From contig CAIOYD010000003.1 of the NCBI GenBank assembly GCA_903862415.1, positions 1 through 49,778 on the forward strand: a stretch of DNA of 49,778 nt, written 5' to 3'. This DNA is from an uncultured Oxalobacteraceae bacterium (GTDB lineage Bacteria; Pseudomonadota; Gammaproteobacteria; Burkholderiales; Burkholderiaceae_D). Below the pieces are notes generated by a model. The model saw only the letters and a list, made by a program, of their open reading frames with translations, was not told the origin of the DNA and ran no database searches. Of the stretch, positions 1 through 7,063 are shown piece after piece. Position 1 is the stretch's first letter; each line of letters opens with the position of its first letter. The translations under genes were made by a program, and so were the position numbers.

Positions 1-1
1 C

Positions 2-44
2 GATTCCACCGCTTGGCGTATTACGCCACGCGTGACACCCTACT
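2..44. repeat. Degenerate copy of the GTGTATTA palindromic repeat
   Basis: This stretch matches the segment around 5131-5173 closely at both ends: ATTCCACCGCTTGG, then GTATTACG, and ACACCCTAC at the end. The inner stem is decayed. It sits at the window edge upstream of the flavoprotein gene and belongs to the same family as the elements at 2868, 5072 and 6093. Confidence 0.6.
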
Positions 45-165
45 ATTTTGCAATCCACTCTAAAACAACAAAACGACTGAAATAGTGCTCCCAAGAATGT
101 TGCAGATAACGTATTCTTTGATTCTCTTCAGCACACTTACCCCAGCCAGCCAGAGAAGCCCGCAA

Positions 166-1602
166 ATGAAAAAATCGACTCGCTATTTTCCATCCAACCC
201 GCGGCGCACCTTTCTGCGCAGCGCCGCTGCCCTCACCGCCATGACCCTGTTACCCGGTTGCGATCAGACTAAATCCGACCCGCAAAGTCCGGTCGTGTTC
301 ACACCCGGCAAACCGCTGCCATGGATTAACTGGGCCGGCAATCAAACCTGCACCCCAACGGCGCGTCTGGCACCGGCCAGCGAAGATCAACTCGTGAGCA
401 TGCTGAAAAACGCCAAAGGTATCGTACGTGCGGTCGGTGCCAGCCATTCTTTCAGCGGTGTGGTACCCAGCAACGACACCCTGATCAGCACCGATTTACT
501 GTCCGGTGTAATTAGTCATGACGCTGCCAGCGTGCAAGCCGACATCTGGGCCGGTACCCGTATGCATGCACTCGGCCCCATGTTGGCCGCGATAGATCAG
601 GCGCTGCCCAATCAGCCGGACATGGATTATCCGGCCATGGGTGGCGCCATCGCCTGCTGTGCCCATGCGACCGGCAAAGATTTCGGATCGATGTCGTCGT
701 ATGTCGTCGGTCTGACTCTGGCAACCCCATCCGGCGAACTGATTGAATGCAGTCGCAGCCAGCATCCGGAAATTTTTCAGGCCGCACGCACCTCGATCGG
801 CGCGCTCGGTGTGATCTCGCGTCTGAAACTGCAAAACCACCGCGCCTTCCGGCTGGTAGAAACCAACCGGGTAGAAAAAACCGACGACGTGCTCGATGCC
901 TTTGCCGAACGCTGCGCGCAACATCGCCATTTTGAATTTCTGGCCCTGCCACACACCTCGCTGTGTGCCAGCGTCACCACCGACATTGCCAGCGACACCG
1001 ACCAGCCAAGCGGCGAAGAAGACAACAATGCCGCCCACACGCTGCGCAAAGTGTATAACGCACTTTCCTGGCTGCCCGGCATAGGTGACGCCGCCTATGA
1101 AAAAGTCCTCACCATGGCGCTCGGTGGTGCCGGCAAGGAAATCCGTGTCGGTCCATCCTATGAAGTCTTTCCGCATGTGCGCGTGGTGCGTTTCCGTGAA
1201 ATGGAATACACCGTTCCGGCCGAACATGGCCCGGCCTGCCTGCGTGAAATTCTGCACACCATCCGCAGCAAAAAAATTCCAGTGTGTTTTCCACTGGAAT
1301 TCCGTCTGGTCAAAGCCGACGATATCTGGCTGTCGATGTTTGAAGGACGCGACGGTGTGGCAATTTCAGTGCATCAGTTTGGCGATCTCGATTACAAACC
1401 CTACTTTGCCCAGATCGAACCGATTTTCTGGAAATATCAGGGACGGCCACACTGGGGCAAAATCCATACCCTGGGCGCACAGCAACTGGCCGCACTCTAT
1501 CCGCATCACTGGCAGGATTTTCAGGAAGTCCGTCGCCAACTTGATCCCGAAGGCCGCATGCTCAATGATCACCTCAAAAACCTTTTTGGAGTAACTTCAT
1601 GA
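166..1602 (+). CDS. Exported FAD-linked oxidase, aldonolactone oxidase family
   Basis: Predicted 478-residue flavoprotein of the VAO/PCMH superfamily with a D-arabinono-1,4-lactone oxidase C-terminal domain. The N-terminus reads RRTFLRS, followed by a hydrophobic stretch ending LLPGC: a Tat-type signal, possibly with a lipobox, although the Pro is atypical. The motif GASHSFSG holds the His that in this family often attaches FAD covalently. The C-terminal part contains GRPHWGK, a hallmark of the lactone oxidase domain. I chose ATG 166 over an in-frame start at 85 because it begins directly before the twin-Arg signal and has AGAGAAG upstream. Its stop overlaps the next start by 4 bp (ATGA), so the two genes are translationally coupled. 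The family oxidises aldonolactones or related polyols; the substrate here is unknown. Confidence 0.85.
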   Translation: MKKSTRYFPSNPRRTFLRSAAALTAMTLLPGCDQTKSDPQSPVVFTPGKPLPWINWAGNQTCTPTARLAPASEDQLVSMLKNAKGIVRAVGASHSFSGVVPSNDTLISTDLLSGVISHDAASVQADIWAGTRMHALGPMLAAIDQALPNQPDMDYPAMGGAIACCAHATGKDFGSMSSYVVGLTLATPSGELIECSRSQHPEIFQAARTSIGALGVISRLKLQNHRAFRLVETNRVEKTDDVLDAFAERCAQHRHFEFLALPHTSLCASVTTDIASDTDQPSGEEDNNAAHTLRKVYNALSWLPGIGDAAYEKVLTMALGGAGKEIRVGPSYEVFPHVRVVRFREMEYTVPAEHGPACLREILHTIRSKKIPVCFPLEFRLVKADDIWLSMFEGRDGVAISVHQFGDLDYKPYFAQIEPIFWKYQGRPHWGKIHTLGAQQLAALYPHHWQDFQEVRRQLDPEGRMLNDHLKNLFGVTS

Positions 1603-2867
1603 TTTCACGCAGAAGCATATTGCTCGGTGGTGGAGCCCTGCTGGCCGGTGGATTCCTGGCCCGACCAGGTGACAACGGTGGTGCTTATCCGGCCTACTTT
1701 GCCCACCTCAATACCCTGTTGCGCCAGCAGGGAATCGACCGTCCGGTGCTGGTGATCGACCTCGACCGGCTCGACCGCAATATCGACCGGGTTGCCACCT
1801 CGATTGCCACCACCCCGGGCACGACTTACCGCATCGTGGTCAAATCCATACCCAGTCCGCAATTGGTTGATTATGTTGCCCGGCGCGCCAACACCCGCGC
1901 CATAATGAACTTTCACCGGCCGTTTTTGCAGGCCATGACCGATCTGCGCCCCGATGCCGACATCCTGCTCGGCAAACCCATGCCACTGGCCGCGGCACAC
2001 ACGTTTTACCGTGACCATCTGGGCAGTTTTGATCCGTCACGTCAACTGCAATGGCTCATTGATACCGATGTGCGGCTGGAACACTATCTGGCACTGGCCA
2101 AAACCCAGAACCTCAAAATGCGCATCAATCTGGAACTCGATGTTGGCCTGCATCGCGGCGGCTACAGCGATCCGGCCACTCTGGCCAAACCACTGCAAAC
2201 CATCAGCGATAATCCACAGCATCTGGAATTTGCCGGCTTCATGGGTTACGACGCCCACCTGATGGGTTTGCCGGAGTTTTTAGCCAGACAGGAATTACCC
2301 CGGGTCAAAGCGCGCTACGCTGCCTGCGTACAGTTTTTACGCGACCGCTTCCCGCAACTGGCCAAGGAAAAACTCACCCTCAACTGTGCTGGCAGCCCGA
2401 CCTTCCGGCATTATGAACACGACACCATGGTCAATGATCTGTCGGCCGGTTCCTGCCTGATGAAACCGACCCATTACGACCTGCCGATATTGCAGGATTT
2501 CGAAGCCAGTGCCTTCATCGCCTCGCCGGTACTCAAACGCCTGCAGGGCGCGAATCTGCCTACACTGGAAGCCTTCGGCCCGCTATTGCGCGGCTGGGAT
2601 ATCAATCAACAGCAAATGTATTTTGGTTACAGCGGCAACTGGCTGGCCGAAACCGCCGCCCCACCCGGCCTGCATCCGCACTTTGCCTACACCAGTTCCA
2701 ACCAGCAGGGTTACAGCGCCTCGAATGCCGTCACCATCGGCGTGGATGACTTTATCTTTTTACGCCCGACCCAATCCGAAGCCGTGCTGCTGCAATTCGG
2801 CGATCTGGTCATGGTGCGCGGTGACCACATCGAAGCCCGCTGGCCGGTGTTACCAGTGGAAATCTAG
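1599..2867 (+). CDS. Tat-exported DSD1/D-threonine aldolase-like PLP enzyme
   Basis: A 422-residue protein with an alanine racemase-type N-terminal barrel (fold type III PLP enzyme). VLVIDLDRLDRNID, then YRIVVKSIPSP supplies the probable PLP-binding Lys. The C-terminal part (SNQQGYSASNAV, FLRPTQSEAVLLQFGDL) fits the D-serine dehydratase/D-threonine aldolase-like domain with its metal-binding region. The N-terminus, SRRSILLGGGALLAGG, looks like a Tat signal, consistent with export of a cofactor-loaded enzyme. It is the second gene of a coupled pair with the flavoprotein, with GGAG 8 nt before the ATG. Activity on a D-amino acid or a beta-hydroxy amino acid is inferred from the family; the substrate cannot be read from sequence. 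Confidence 0.8.
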   Translation: MISRRSILLGGGALLAGGFLARPGDNGGAYPAYFAHLNTLLRQQGIDRPVLVIDLDRLDRNIDRVATSIATTPGTTYRIVVKSIPSPQLVDYVARRANTRAIMNFHRPFLQAMTDLRPDADILLGKPMPLAAAHTFYRDHLGSFDPSRQLQWLIDTDVRLEHYLALAKTQNLKMRINLELDVGLHRGGYSDPATLAKPLQTISDNPQHLEFAGFMGYDAHLMGLPEFLARQELPRVKARYAACVQFLRDRFPQLAKEKLTLNCAGSPTFRHYEHDTMVNDLSAGSCLMKPTHYDLPILQDFEASAFIASPVLKRLQGANLPTLEAFGPLLRGWDINQQQMYFGYSGNWLAETAAPPGLHPHFAYTSSNQQGYSASNAVTIGVDDFIFLRPTQSEAVLLQFGDLVMVRGDHIEARWPVLPVEI

Positions 2868-2952
2868 AGACAGCAGGGTGTATTAGCCGCAGACAAGCAG
2901 GGTGTATTAGCCGTAGACAAGTAGGGTGTATTAGCTGAAAGCGTAATACACC
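2868..2952. repeat. Three tandem ~24-bp units of the GTGTATTA repeat plus closing half
   Basis: Directly after the stop codon, units start at 2868, 2891 and 2915, each of the form AGACA(A)G, then CAGGGTGTATTAGC or TAGGGTGTATTAGC. They are closed by GCGTAATACACC at 2941-2952, which is complementary to GGTGTATTA. Any of the three left arms could pair with the single right arm, giving alternative hairpins between two convergent genes. Three tandem half-units look like local slippage expansion of the repeat's left arm. Confidence 0.85.
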
Positions 2953-2959
2953 AGATCCT

Positions 2960-3940
2960 CTAACGCCGCGGCTCAATAATTACCTTCCCGGTCACGGTCC
3001 GTGCCGCCATGGCATTTAAGGCCTGCGCGGTCTCGGCCAGCGCATAACGCTGAGAAATATGCGGGCGGATTTTCCCCTGTGCCAGCCAGTGCATCAATTG
3101 CTGCATGCCAGCCAGATTGGCCGCCGCTTCGCGCTGGGTAAACTCGCCCCAGAACACACCGACAATCGACGCCCCTTTAAGCAAGGCCAGATTAAACGGC
3201 AGACGCGGAATTTCGCCACTGGCAAACCCAATCACCAGATACCGACCGCACCAGGCAATACTGCGCAAAGCTGGTTCGGCCAATGCACCGCCAACCGGAT
3301 CAAACACCACATCCACACCCTTGCCGGCCGTAATGGTTTTCAGTTCAGAGCGTAAATCCTGAGTACTGTAATTAATCAGCACATCGGCACCATGGACTTT
3401 GCAAACCTCCAGCTTGGCATCCGAAGAAGCTGCCGCAATCACCCGAGCACCCAGCGCCTTGGCAATTTCTATCGCCGCCAGACCAACACCACCCGCCGCA
3501 CCCAACACCAGCAGCGTTTCACCAGCAACGAGTTGCGCACGCTGCACCAGGGCATGATACGAGGTGCCATACGCGAGCGTAATGGCCGCAGCGGTCGCAA
3601 AATCCAGTCCGGGCGGCATCGGCAACACCGCTGCCTGCGACACCGCAATCTGCTGTGCAAACGCCCCCACAGGAGCAAAAGCGATCACCCGATCACCGAC
3701 TTTATATTTTTCCACCCCGGCACCGATCGCATGCACCACGCCAGCCAATTCACTGCCCGGCGTAAACGGCAGCACCGGGGTGAACTGATATTTATTTTGA
3801 ATAATAAGCACATCCGGAAAATTCACCCCGGCCGCATGCACGTCGATCAGCACCTGCCCGGGCAGTGCCACCAGATCGGGCAGTTCTTCGATGGTAAGCG
3901 TATCCGGCAATCCCCATTGTTTACAGACGACAGCTTGCAT
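2960..3940 (-). CDS. Zinc-independent quinone oxidoreductase (MDR family)
   Basis: A 326-residue medium-chain dehydrogenase/reductase of the NADPH:quinone oxidoreductase class. The N-terminal GroES-like domain contains NFPDVLIIQ and PFTPGSELAGVV. The Rossmann domain has LVLGAAGGVGLAAIEIAK, the AAGGVG dinucleotide-binding loop. The Cys/His ligands of zinc alcohol dehydrogenases are absent. I placed the start at 3940 (MQAVVCKQWG), preceded by AGGGGA, not at the upstream in-frame start near 4003. It is convergent with the PLP enzyme and divergent from the HELMH membrane protein. The family reduces quinones or enones with NADPH; the physiological substrate is unknown. Confidence 0.85.
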   Translation of the reverse strand: MQAVVCKQWGLPDTLTIEELPDLVALPGQVLIDVHAAGVNFPDVLIIQNKYQFTPVLPFTPGSELAGVVHAIGAGVEKYKVGDRVIAFAPVGAFAQQIAVSQAAVLPMPPGLDFATAAAITLAYGTSYHALVQRAQLVAGETLLVLGAAGGVGLAAIEIAKALGARVIAAASSDAKLEVCKVHGADVLINYSTQDLRSELKTITAGKGVDVVFDPVGGALAEPALRSIAWCGRYLVIGFASGEIPRLPFNLALLKGASIVGVFWGEFTQREAAANLAGMQQLMHWLAQGKIRPHISQRYALAETAQALNAMAARTVTGKVIIEPRR

Positions 3941-4026
3941 AGTTTCCCCTGAAGACGAATTTATTATGTGACTATACCAGCAGCTTGCTACAATACAACG
4001 CATACAACAACCAAACTACGTCAACC

Positions 4027-4521
4027 ATGATCGCATCCTGTCTCATTTTGACAGCCTGGCTGGGTATTTTATTACTGGCGCAACGCAAAACCTTCTCCAT
4101 CGCCCTGCTTGGCTTTCCGGGCTTACTGCTGCATGAACTCATGCACCTGCTCGTTGGTCTGATCCTGCTGGCCAGACCGGTAGCATTAAACCTGTGGCCG
4201 CAACGTCAGGGACATGAATGGCACTTCGGTTCTGTTTCTTTCACCGGGCTCAATCTGGTCAATGCCGCTCCGGTCGCCTATGCCCCCTTACTGCTGCTCT
4301 ATGCGGCCTGGCTGTTCTTCCATCACACGCTGCTACCGCTATATCAGAGCGAGCAATATGGATTGTGGGCACTCTCAGCTTACTTAAGCGCCTGCGCCAT
4401 TTTTTACAGCCCACCCTCGAGCACCGATCTGAAAGTCGCCGGCTGGTCCACGCTATTCTGGCTGACGCTGTGCGGCATCAGCGCCTGGCTGTACCTGCAC
4501 TTTCAGCGCGGTCTGCTATAA
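4027..4521 (+). CDS. Small integral membrane protein with HELMH motif
   Basis: About 164 residues, mostly hydrophobic, with four or five predicted membrane segments. The second segment holds LLLHELMHLLVG, an exact HExxH zinc-metallopeptidase motif embedded in a hydrophobic helix as in M50-type intramembrane proteases. A downstream NAAPVAYAP could play the role of the NxxP-type motif, but there is no clear LDG third ligand. The ATG at 4027 is preferred; an in-frame TTG at 3985 would add 14 residues. Neither has a convincing ribosome-binding site. It lies 24 bp upstream of the RraA-family gene and is probably co-transcribed with it. Metallopeptidase activity is inference only; it could equally be an unrelated membrane protein. 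Confidence 0.6.
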   Translation: MIASCLILTAWLGILLLAQRKTFSIALLGFPGLLLHELMHLLVGLILLARPVALNLWPQRQGHEWHFGSVSFTGLNLVNAAPVAYAPLLLLYAAWLFFHHTLLPLYQSEQYGLWALSAYLSACAIFYSPPSSTDLKVAGWSTLFWLTLCGISAWLYLHFQRGLL

Positions 4522-4545
4522 CATCATGACTACCCAAGGATAACC

Positions 4546-5049
4546 ATGAACACCACCAACTTCAGCACCTGCGATTTATGCGACGCCAATCTGGAACAAT
4601 TAAGTCTGGGTGGCGTCACCGTCATGCCACCAATCTTTGGACATTGGGGCAAAGCCACACGCTTTTCCGGCCGCGCCACCACACTGCAGGTATTTGAAGA
4701 TAACGTCATGGTACGCGCCGCACTCGAGCAACCCGGCCATGGTCAGGTGCTAGTCATCGATGGCGGTGCCAGCCTGCGCTGCGCCCTGGTCGGCGGACAG
4801 CTGGGCGCACTGGCAGAAAAAAATAACTGGGTCGGCATCATCGTCAACGGCTGTGTGCGCGACTCACAGGAACTCAACGCCTGTCAGGTCGGCATCCGCG
4901 CCCTGGCCCTGCACCCGCAGCGCAGCCAGCGCACCGGTGCCGGTGAACAGCACCATCCCGTCACCATCGCCGGCGTCACCATCACCCCCGGCGACTGGAT
5001 CTATGCCGATGAAGACGGCATCGTGGTGGCACGACACGCACTGAGGTAA
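4546..5049 (+). CDS. rraA: RraA-family protein (RNase E inhibitor-like / HMG aldolase-like)
   Basis: A 167-residue protein with the full RraA signature: TCDLCDAN near the N-terminus, [19 protein letters not shown], the [10 protein letters not shown] motif and [13 protein letters not shown]. An AAGGATAACC ribosome-binding site precedes the ATG. In E. coli RraA binds RNase E. Homologues with GNCVRD/GCVRD-type motifs are also class II 4-hydroxy-4-methyl-2-oxoglutarate aldolases or oxaloacetate decarboxylases, using the Arg-Asp of that motif. Sequence alone does not separate the two roles. It follows the HELMH membrane gene and is followed by an inverted repeat element. Confidence 0.9.
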   Translation: MNTTNFSTCDLCDANLEQLSLGGVTVMPPIFGHWGKATRFSGRATTLQVFEDNVMVRAALEQPGHGQVLVIDGGASLRCALVGGQLGALAEKNNWVGIIVNGCVRDSQELNACQVGIRALALHPQRSQRTGAGEQHHPVTIAGVTITPGDWIYADEDGIVVARHALR

Positions 5050-5071
5050 ACACCACGTCATTCCCTGTAAC

Positions 5072-5176
5072 CAGGTAGGGTGTATTAGCGCAGCGTAATA
5101 CACCACTAACCGCGAATACACCACTAACCGTATTCCACCGCTTGGTGTATTACGCTGCGCTAATACACCCTACCTG
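5072..5176. repeat. Large inverted repeat built from two GTGTATTA palindromes
   Basis: The left arm (5072-5105) and right arm (5143-5176) are perfect 34-nt reverse complements. Each arm is itself a near palindrome, GGTGTATTA - GCGCAGC - GTAATACACC. The 37-nt middle holds a partial third copy (GAATACACCACTAACCG) and the ATTCCACCGCTTGG string also seen at the start of the window. The element can form either two small hairpins or one long cruciform. It lies between the rraA stop and the RIO kinase and could act as a transcription barrier. Confidence 0.9.
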
Positions 5177-5236
5177 CTGCACAAAAAGACGCTATACTCC
5201 CCCTTCCACCAGCCCGCGAAAACCAACCACACCTTA

Positions 5237-6088
5237 ATGAAAACACCGAAACGCATACAACCACTGGTCGAAGAAGGGCTGATCGACGCCGTCATGCGCC
5301 AGTTAATGAGTGGCAAAGAAGCCACCGTGTATGTGGTGCGTTGTGGTGACGATATCCGTTGCGCCAAAGTCTACAAAGAAGCCAACCAGCGTAGCTTTCA
5401 TCAAGCCGTGGCGTATCAGGAAGGTCGGCGGGTAAAAAACAGCCGCCAGGCACGCGCCATGGAAAAAGGTACCCGCTTCGGTAAAAAAATGGCGGAAGAA
5501 GTCTGGCAAAACGCCGAAGTCGACGCCCTGTACCGCCTCGCAGCTGCCGGTGTACGGGTACCGACACCGTATGTCTGTTTTGAAGGTGTGCTGCTCATGG
5601 AACTCGTCACCGATGCCGAAGGCAACGCTGCGCCGCGCCTGAACGATGTTGAATTCACCCACGAAAAAGCCCTGCAATTCCATACCCGGCTGTTGCGTGA
5701 AGTAGTGTTGATGTTATGCGCCGGGGTGATCCACGGCGATCTGTCGGAATACAATATTCTGGTCGATGAACACGGCCCGGTGATTATCGATTTACCCCAG
5801 GCGATCGACGCCGCCGGCAGCAGTGTCGCCGCCAGCATGCTCGAACGTGACGTCAGCAATCTGGCCAATTTTTTCGGCACCTTCGCCCCCGAACTGATCG
5901 GTAGTCAGTACGGACAGGAAATCTGGAATTTGTATCAGGCCGGCACCCTCACGCCCGACCTTCCCCTGACCGGCAAAGTCCCCGCCCCTACTGCACCGGT
6001 GGATGTGGACGCCGTGATCTCGGAAATCGAATCCGCCCGCCTGGAAGAAGAAGACCGGATCCGGCGACAGATGGAAATGCAAAACTAA
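5237..6088 (+). CDS. RIO1-like serine protein kinase
   Basis: A 283-residue RIO-family kinase. It shows a glycine-poor nucleotide loop (SGKEATVYVV), a lysine in CAKVYKE, the catalytic loop HGDLSEYNIL and the metal-binding IIDLPQAID, the last two almost diagnostic for RIO kinases. An acidic, charged tail (ESARLEEEDRIRRQ) ends the protein. RIO kinases in eukaryotes and archaea act in ribosome maturation as ATPases or kinases; the role of bacterial members is not established. It stands alone between two repeat elements, with no strong ribosome-binding site before ATG 5237. Confidence 0.85.
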   Translation: MKTPKRIQPLVEEGLIDAVMRQLMSGKEATVYVVRCGDDIRCAKVYKEANQRSFHQAVAYQEGRRVKNSRQARAMEKGTRFGKKMAEEVWQNAEVDALYRLAAAGVRVPTPYVCFEGVLLMELVTDAEGNAAPRLNDVEFTHEKALQFHTRLLREVVLMLCAGVIHGDLSEYNILVDEHGPVIIDLPQAIDAAGSSVAASMLERDVSNLANFFGTFAPELIGSQYGQEIWNLYQAGTLTPDLPLTGKVPAPTAPVDVDAVISEIESARLEEEDRIRRQMEMQN

Positions 6089-6092
6089 AAGT

Positions 6093-6122
6093 AAGGTGTA
6101 TTAGCCGCAGGCGTAATACACC
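6093..6122. repeat. Single GTGTATTA palindromic repeat
   Basis: AAGGTGTATTAGC at the left and GCGTAATACACC at the right surround a short loop (CGCAG). It lies just after the RIO kinase stop codon, between convergent genes, a position where it could serve as a bidirectional terminator or mRNA-end hairpin. The same core occurs at 2868-2952 and 5072-5176. Confidence 0.8.
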
Positions 6123-6147
6123 AGACAGCAAAACAACGCGCAGACTC

Positions 6148-6735
6148 CTAGTTCAATACCTCAATACAAAACAACCCCCAGGGGCACTTCTGAAACCGCT
6201 GCGCCAGCGGCAGCTGTGCCATTTCTGCCATCCGGTCAGCATCATAAATAGCAAACAGCGGCCCCAGACCACCGATGGAGAGCAGTTCATTATCCATGCG
6301 GGTAGCCAGAATGTAGTTATGCAGCACCGACTGGCTGTAAGCCATTTCCGGCGCATAACCATCGATGCCGTGCAGGATAATCCGGGTAGTTGGGGTTTTG
6401 TGAATCTCGGCCACAGCCAGCACATCGGCGAGTCGCGGACCTGAAAAGGTATGCACCTGATCATCGTATTCCACCGTCGGACGGATTGCCACCTGCGGCA
6501 ACTGTTCGAGCTCGTCCAGAGAGAAAGTGAAGCCGCGCTCAAAATGCAGTCCCAGCTTGTGCAGGTACTGGTCTTTGACGACATTCACCGGGCCACGGTT
6601 GCTACGGTGAATATCCCCCAGCAGAGTAAGAATAGTTTGCCCCGCGGTGACTGGAGCAACAGCCGCTTTGGCCGGAGCAATCAACGAGCCGGCAGCCAAA
6701 CCCACAACAGTGGATAAAAATTGACGTTTGCGCAT
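6148..6735 (-). CDS. Exported SUOX-fold (molybdopterin-binding-like) protein
   Basis: A 195-residue protein starting MRKRQFLSTVVGLAAGS with a probable signal peptide ending near PAKA. The body matches the small oxidoreductase molybdopterin-binding domain: TFSGPRLADVL, HGIDGYAPEM, ILATRMDNELLS and LGPLFAIYD. The start at 6735 has GAGGT 8 nt upstream. The canonical Mo-ligating Cys of sulfite oxidase/MsrP proteins is not evident. The only cysteines of the mature protein are Cys184 and Cys190 (CPWGLFC) near the C-terminus. Cofactor binding is therefore doubtful. No partner gene is adjacent. Confidence 0.75.
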   Translation of the reverse strand: MRKRQFLSTVVGLAAGSLIAPAKAAVAPVTAGQTILTLLGDIHRSNRGPVNVVKDQYLHKLGLHFERGFTFSLDELEQLPQVAIRPTVEYDDQVHTFSGPRLADVLAVAEIHKTPTTRIILHGIDGYAPEMAYSQSVLHNYILATRMDNELLSIGGLGPLFAIYDADRMAEMAQLPLAQRFQKCPWGLFCIEVLN

Positions 6736-7063
6736 AAGAACATACCTCAAAAAAATACGGCATTTAAAATGGAGCATCCTGATGACACAAGACGGGATAC
6801 ACCCAGACCCGATTGAACCGCCCGCAGCCCCAACGTTGCGGCAGCTCATCCAGACAAATTTTGTGTAAAAAAGTTCCCGTTGACTTAAACTATTTTTTAC
6901 AAGGCAAAAATGAAACGCCATCGCCTACGTAACCAAAGTTAAAATACGAATAATACATCGACAAACCATTAACTAACTTGTATGCTCAACAACTATGCAT
7001 CCGGTCAATATTCAATGCTTGCCATGAATGGCGTAAACTAAAAAGAGGCAATATAGTTAAAAA
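6736..7063. other. Spacer of 328 bp between divergent genes
   Basis: AT-rich, no gene recognised on either strand. It must contain the divergent promoters for the exported SUOX-fold protein and the first acyltransferase. AAAGAGGC at about 7041 is the likely ribosome-binding region for the acyltransferase. No convincing palindrome or promoter pair was found by eye. Confidence 0.5.

Noticed and set aside
496-1257. Long minus-strand open frame of 253 codons inside the flavoprotein gene
   Set aside because: The plus strand encodes a clear exported flavoprotein with family motifs; the antisense frame has no recognisable domain and is a codon-bias shadow.
2868-2952. Tandem repeat considered as a CRISPR array
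   Set aside because: Units are about 24 bp with no unique spacers, no cas gene is present, and the same sequence occurs singly elsewhere as a palindrome.
5416-5880. Minus-strand open frame of 154 codons within the RIO kinase gene
   Set aside because: The plus strand has all RIO catalytic motifs; the antisense frame has no domain and no start signals.
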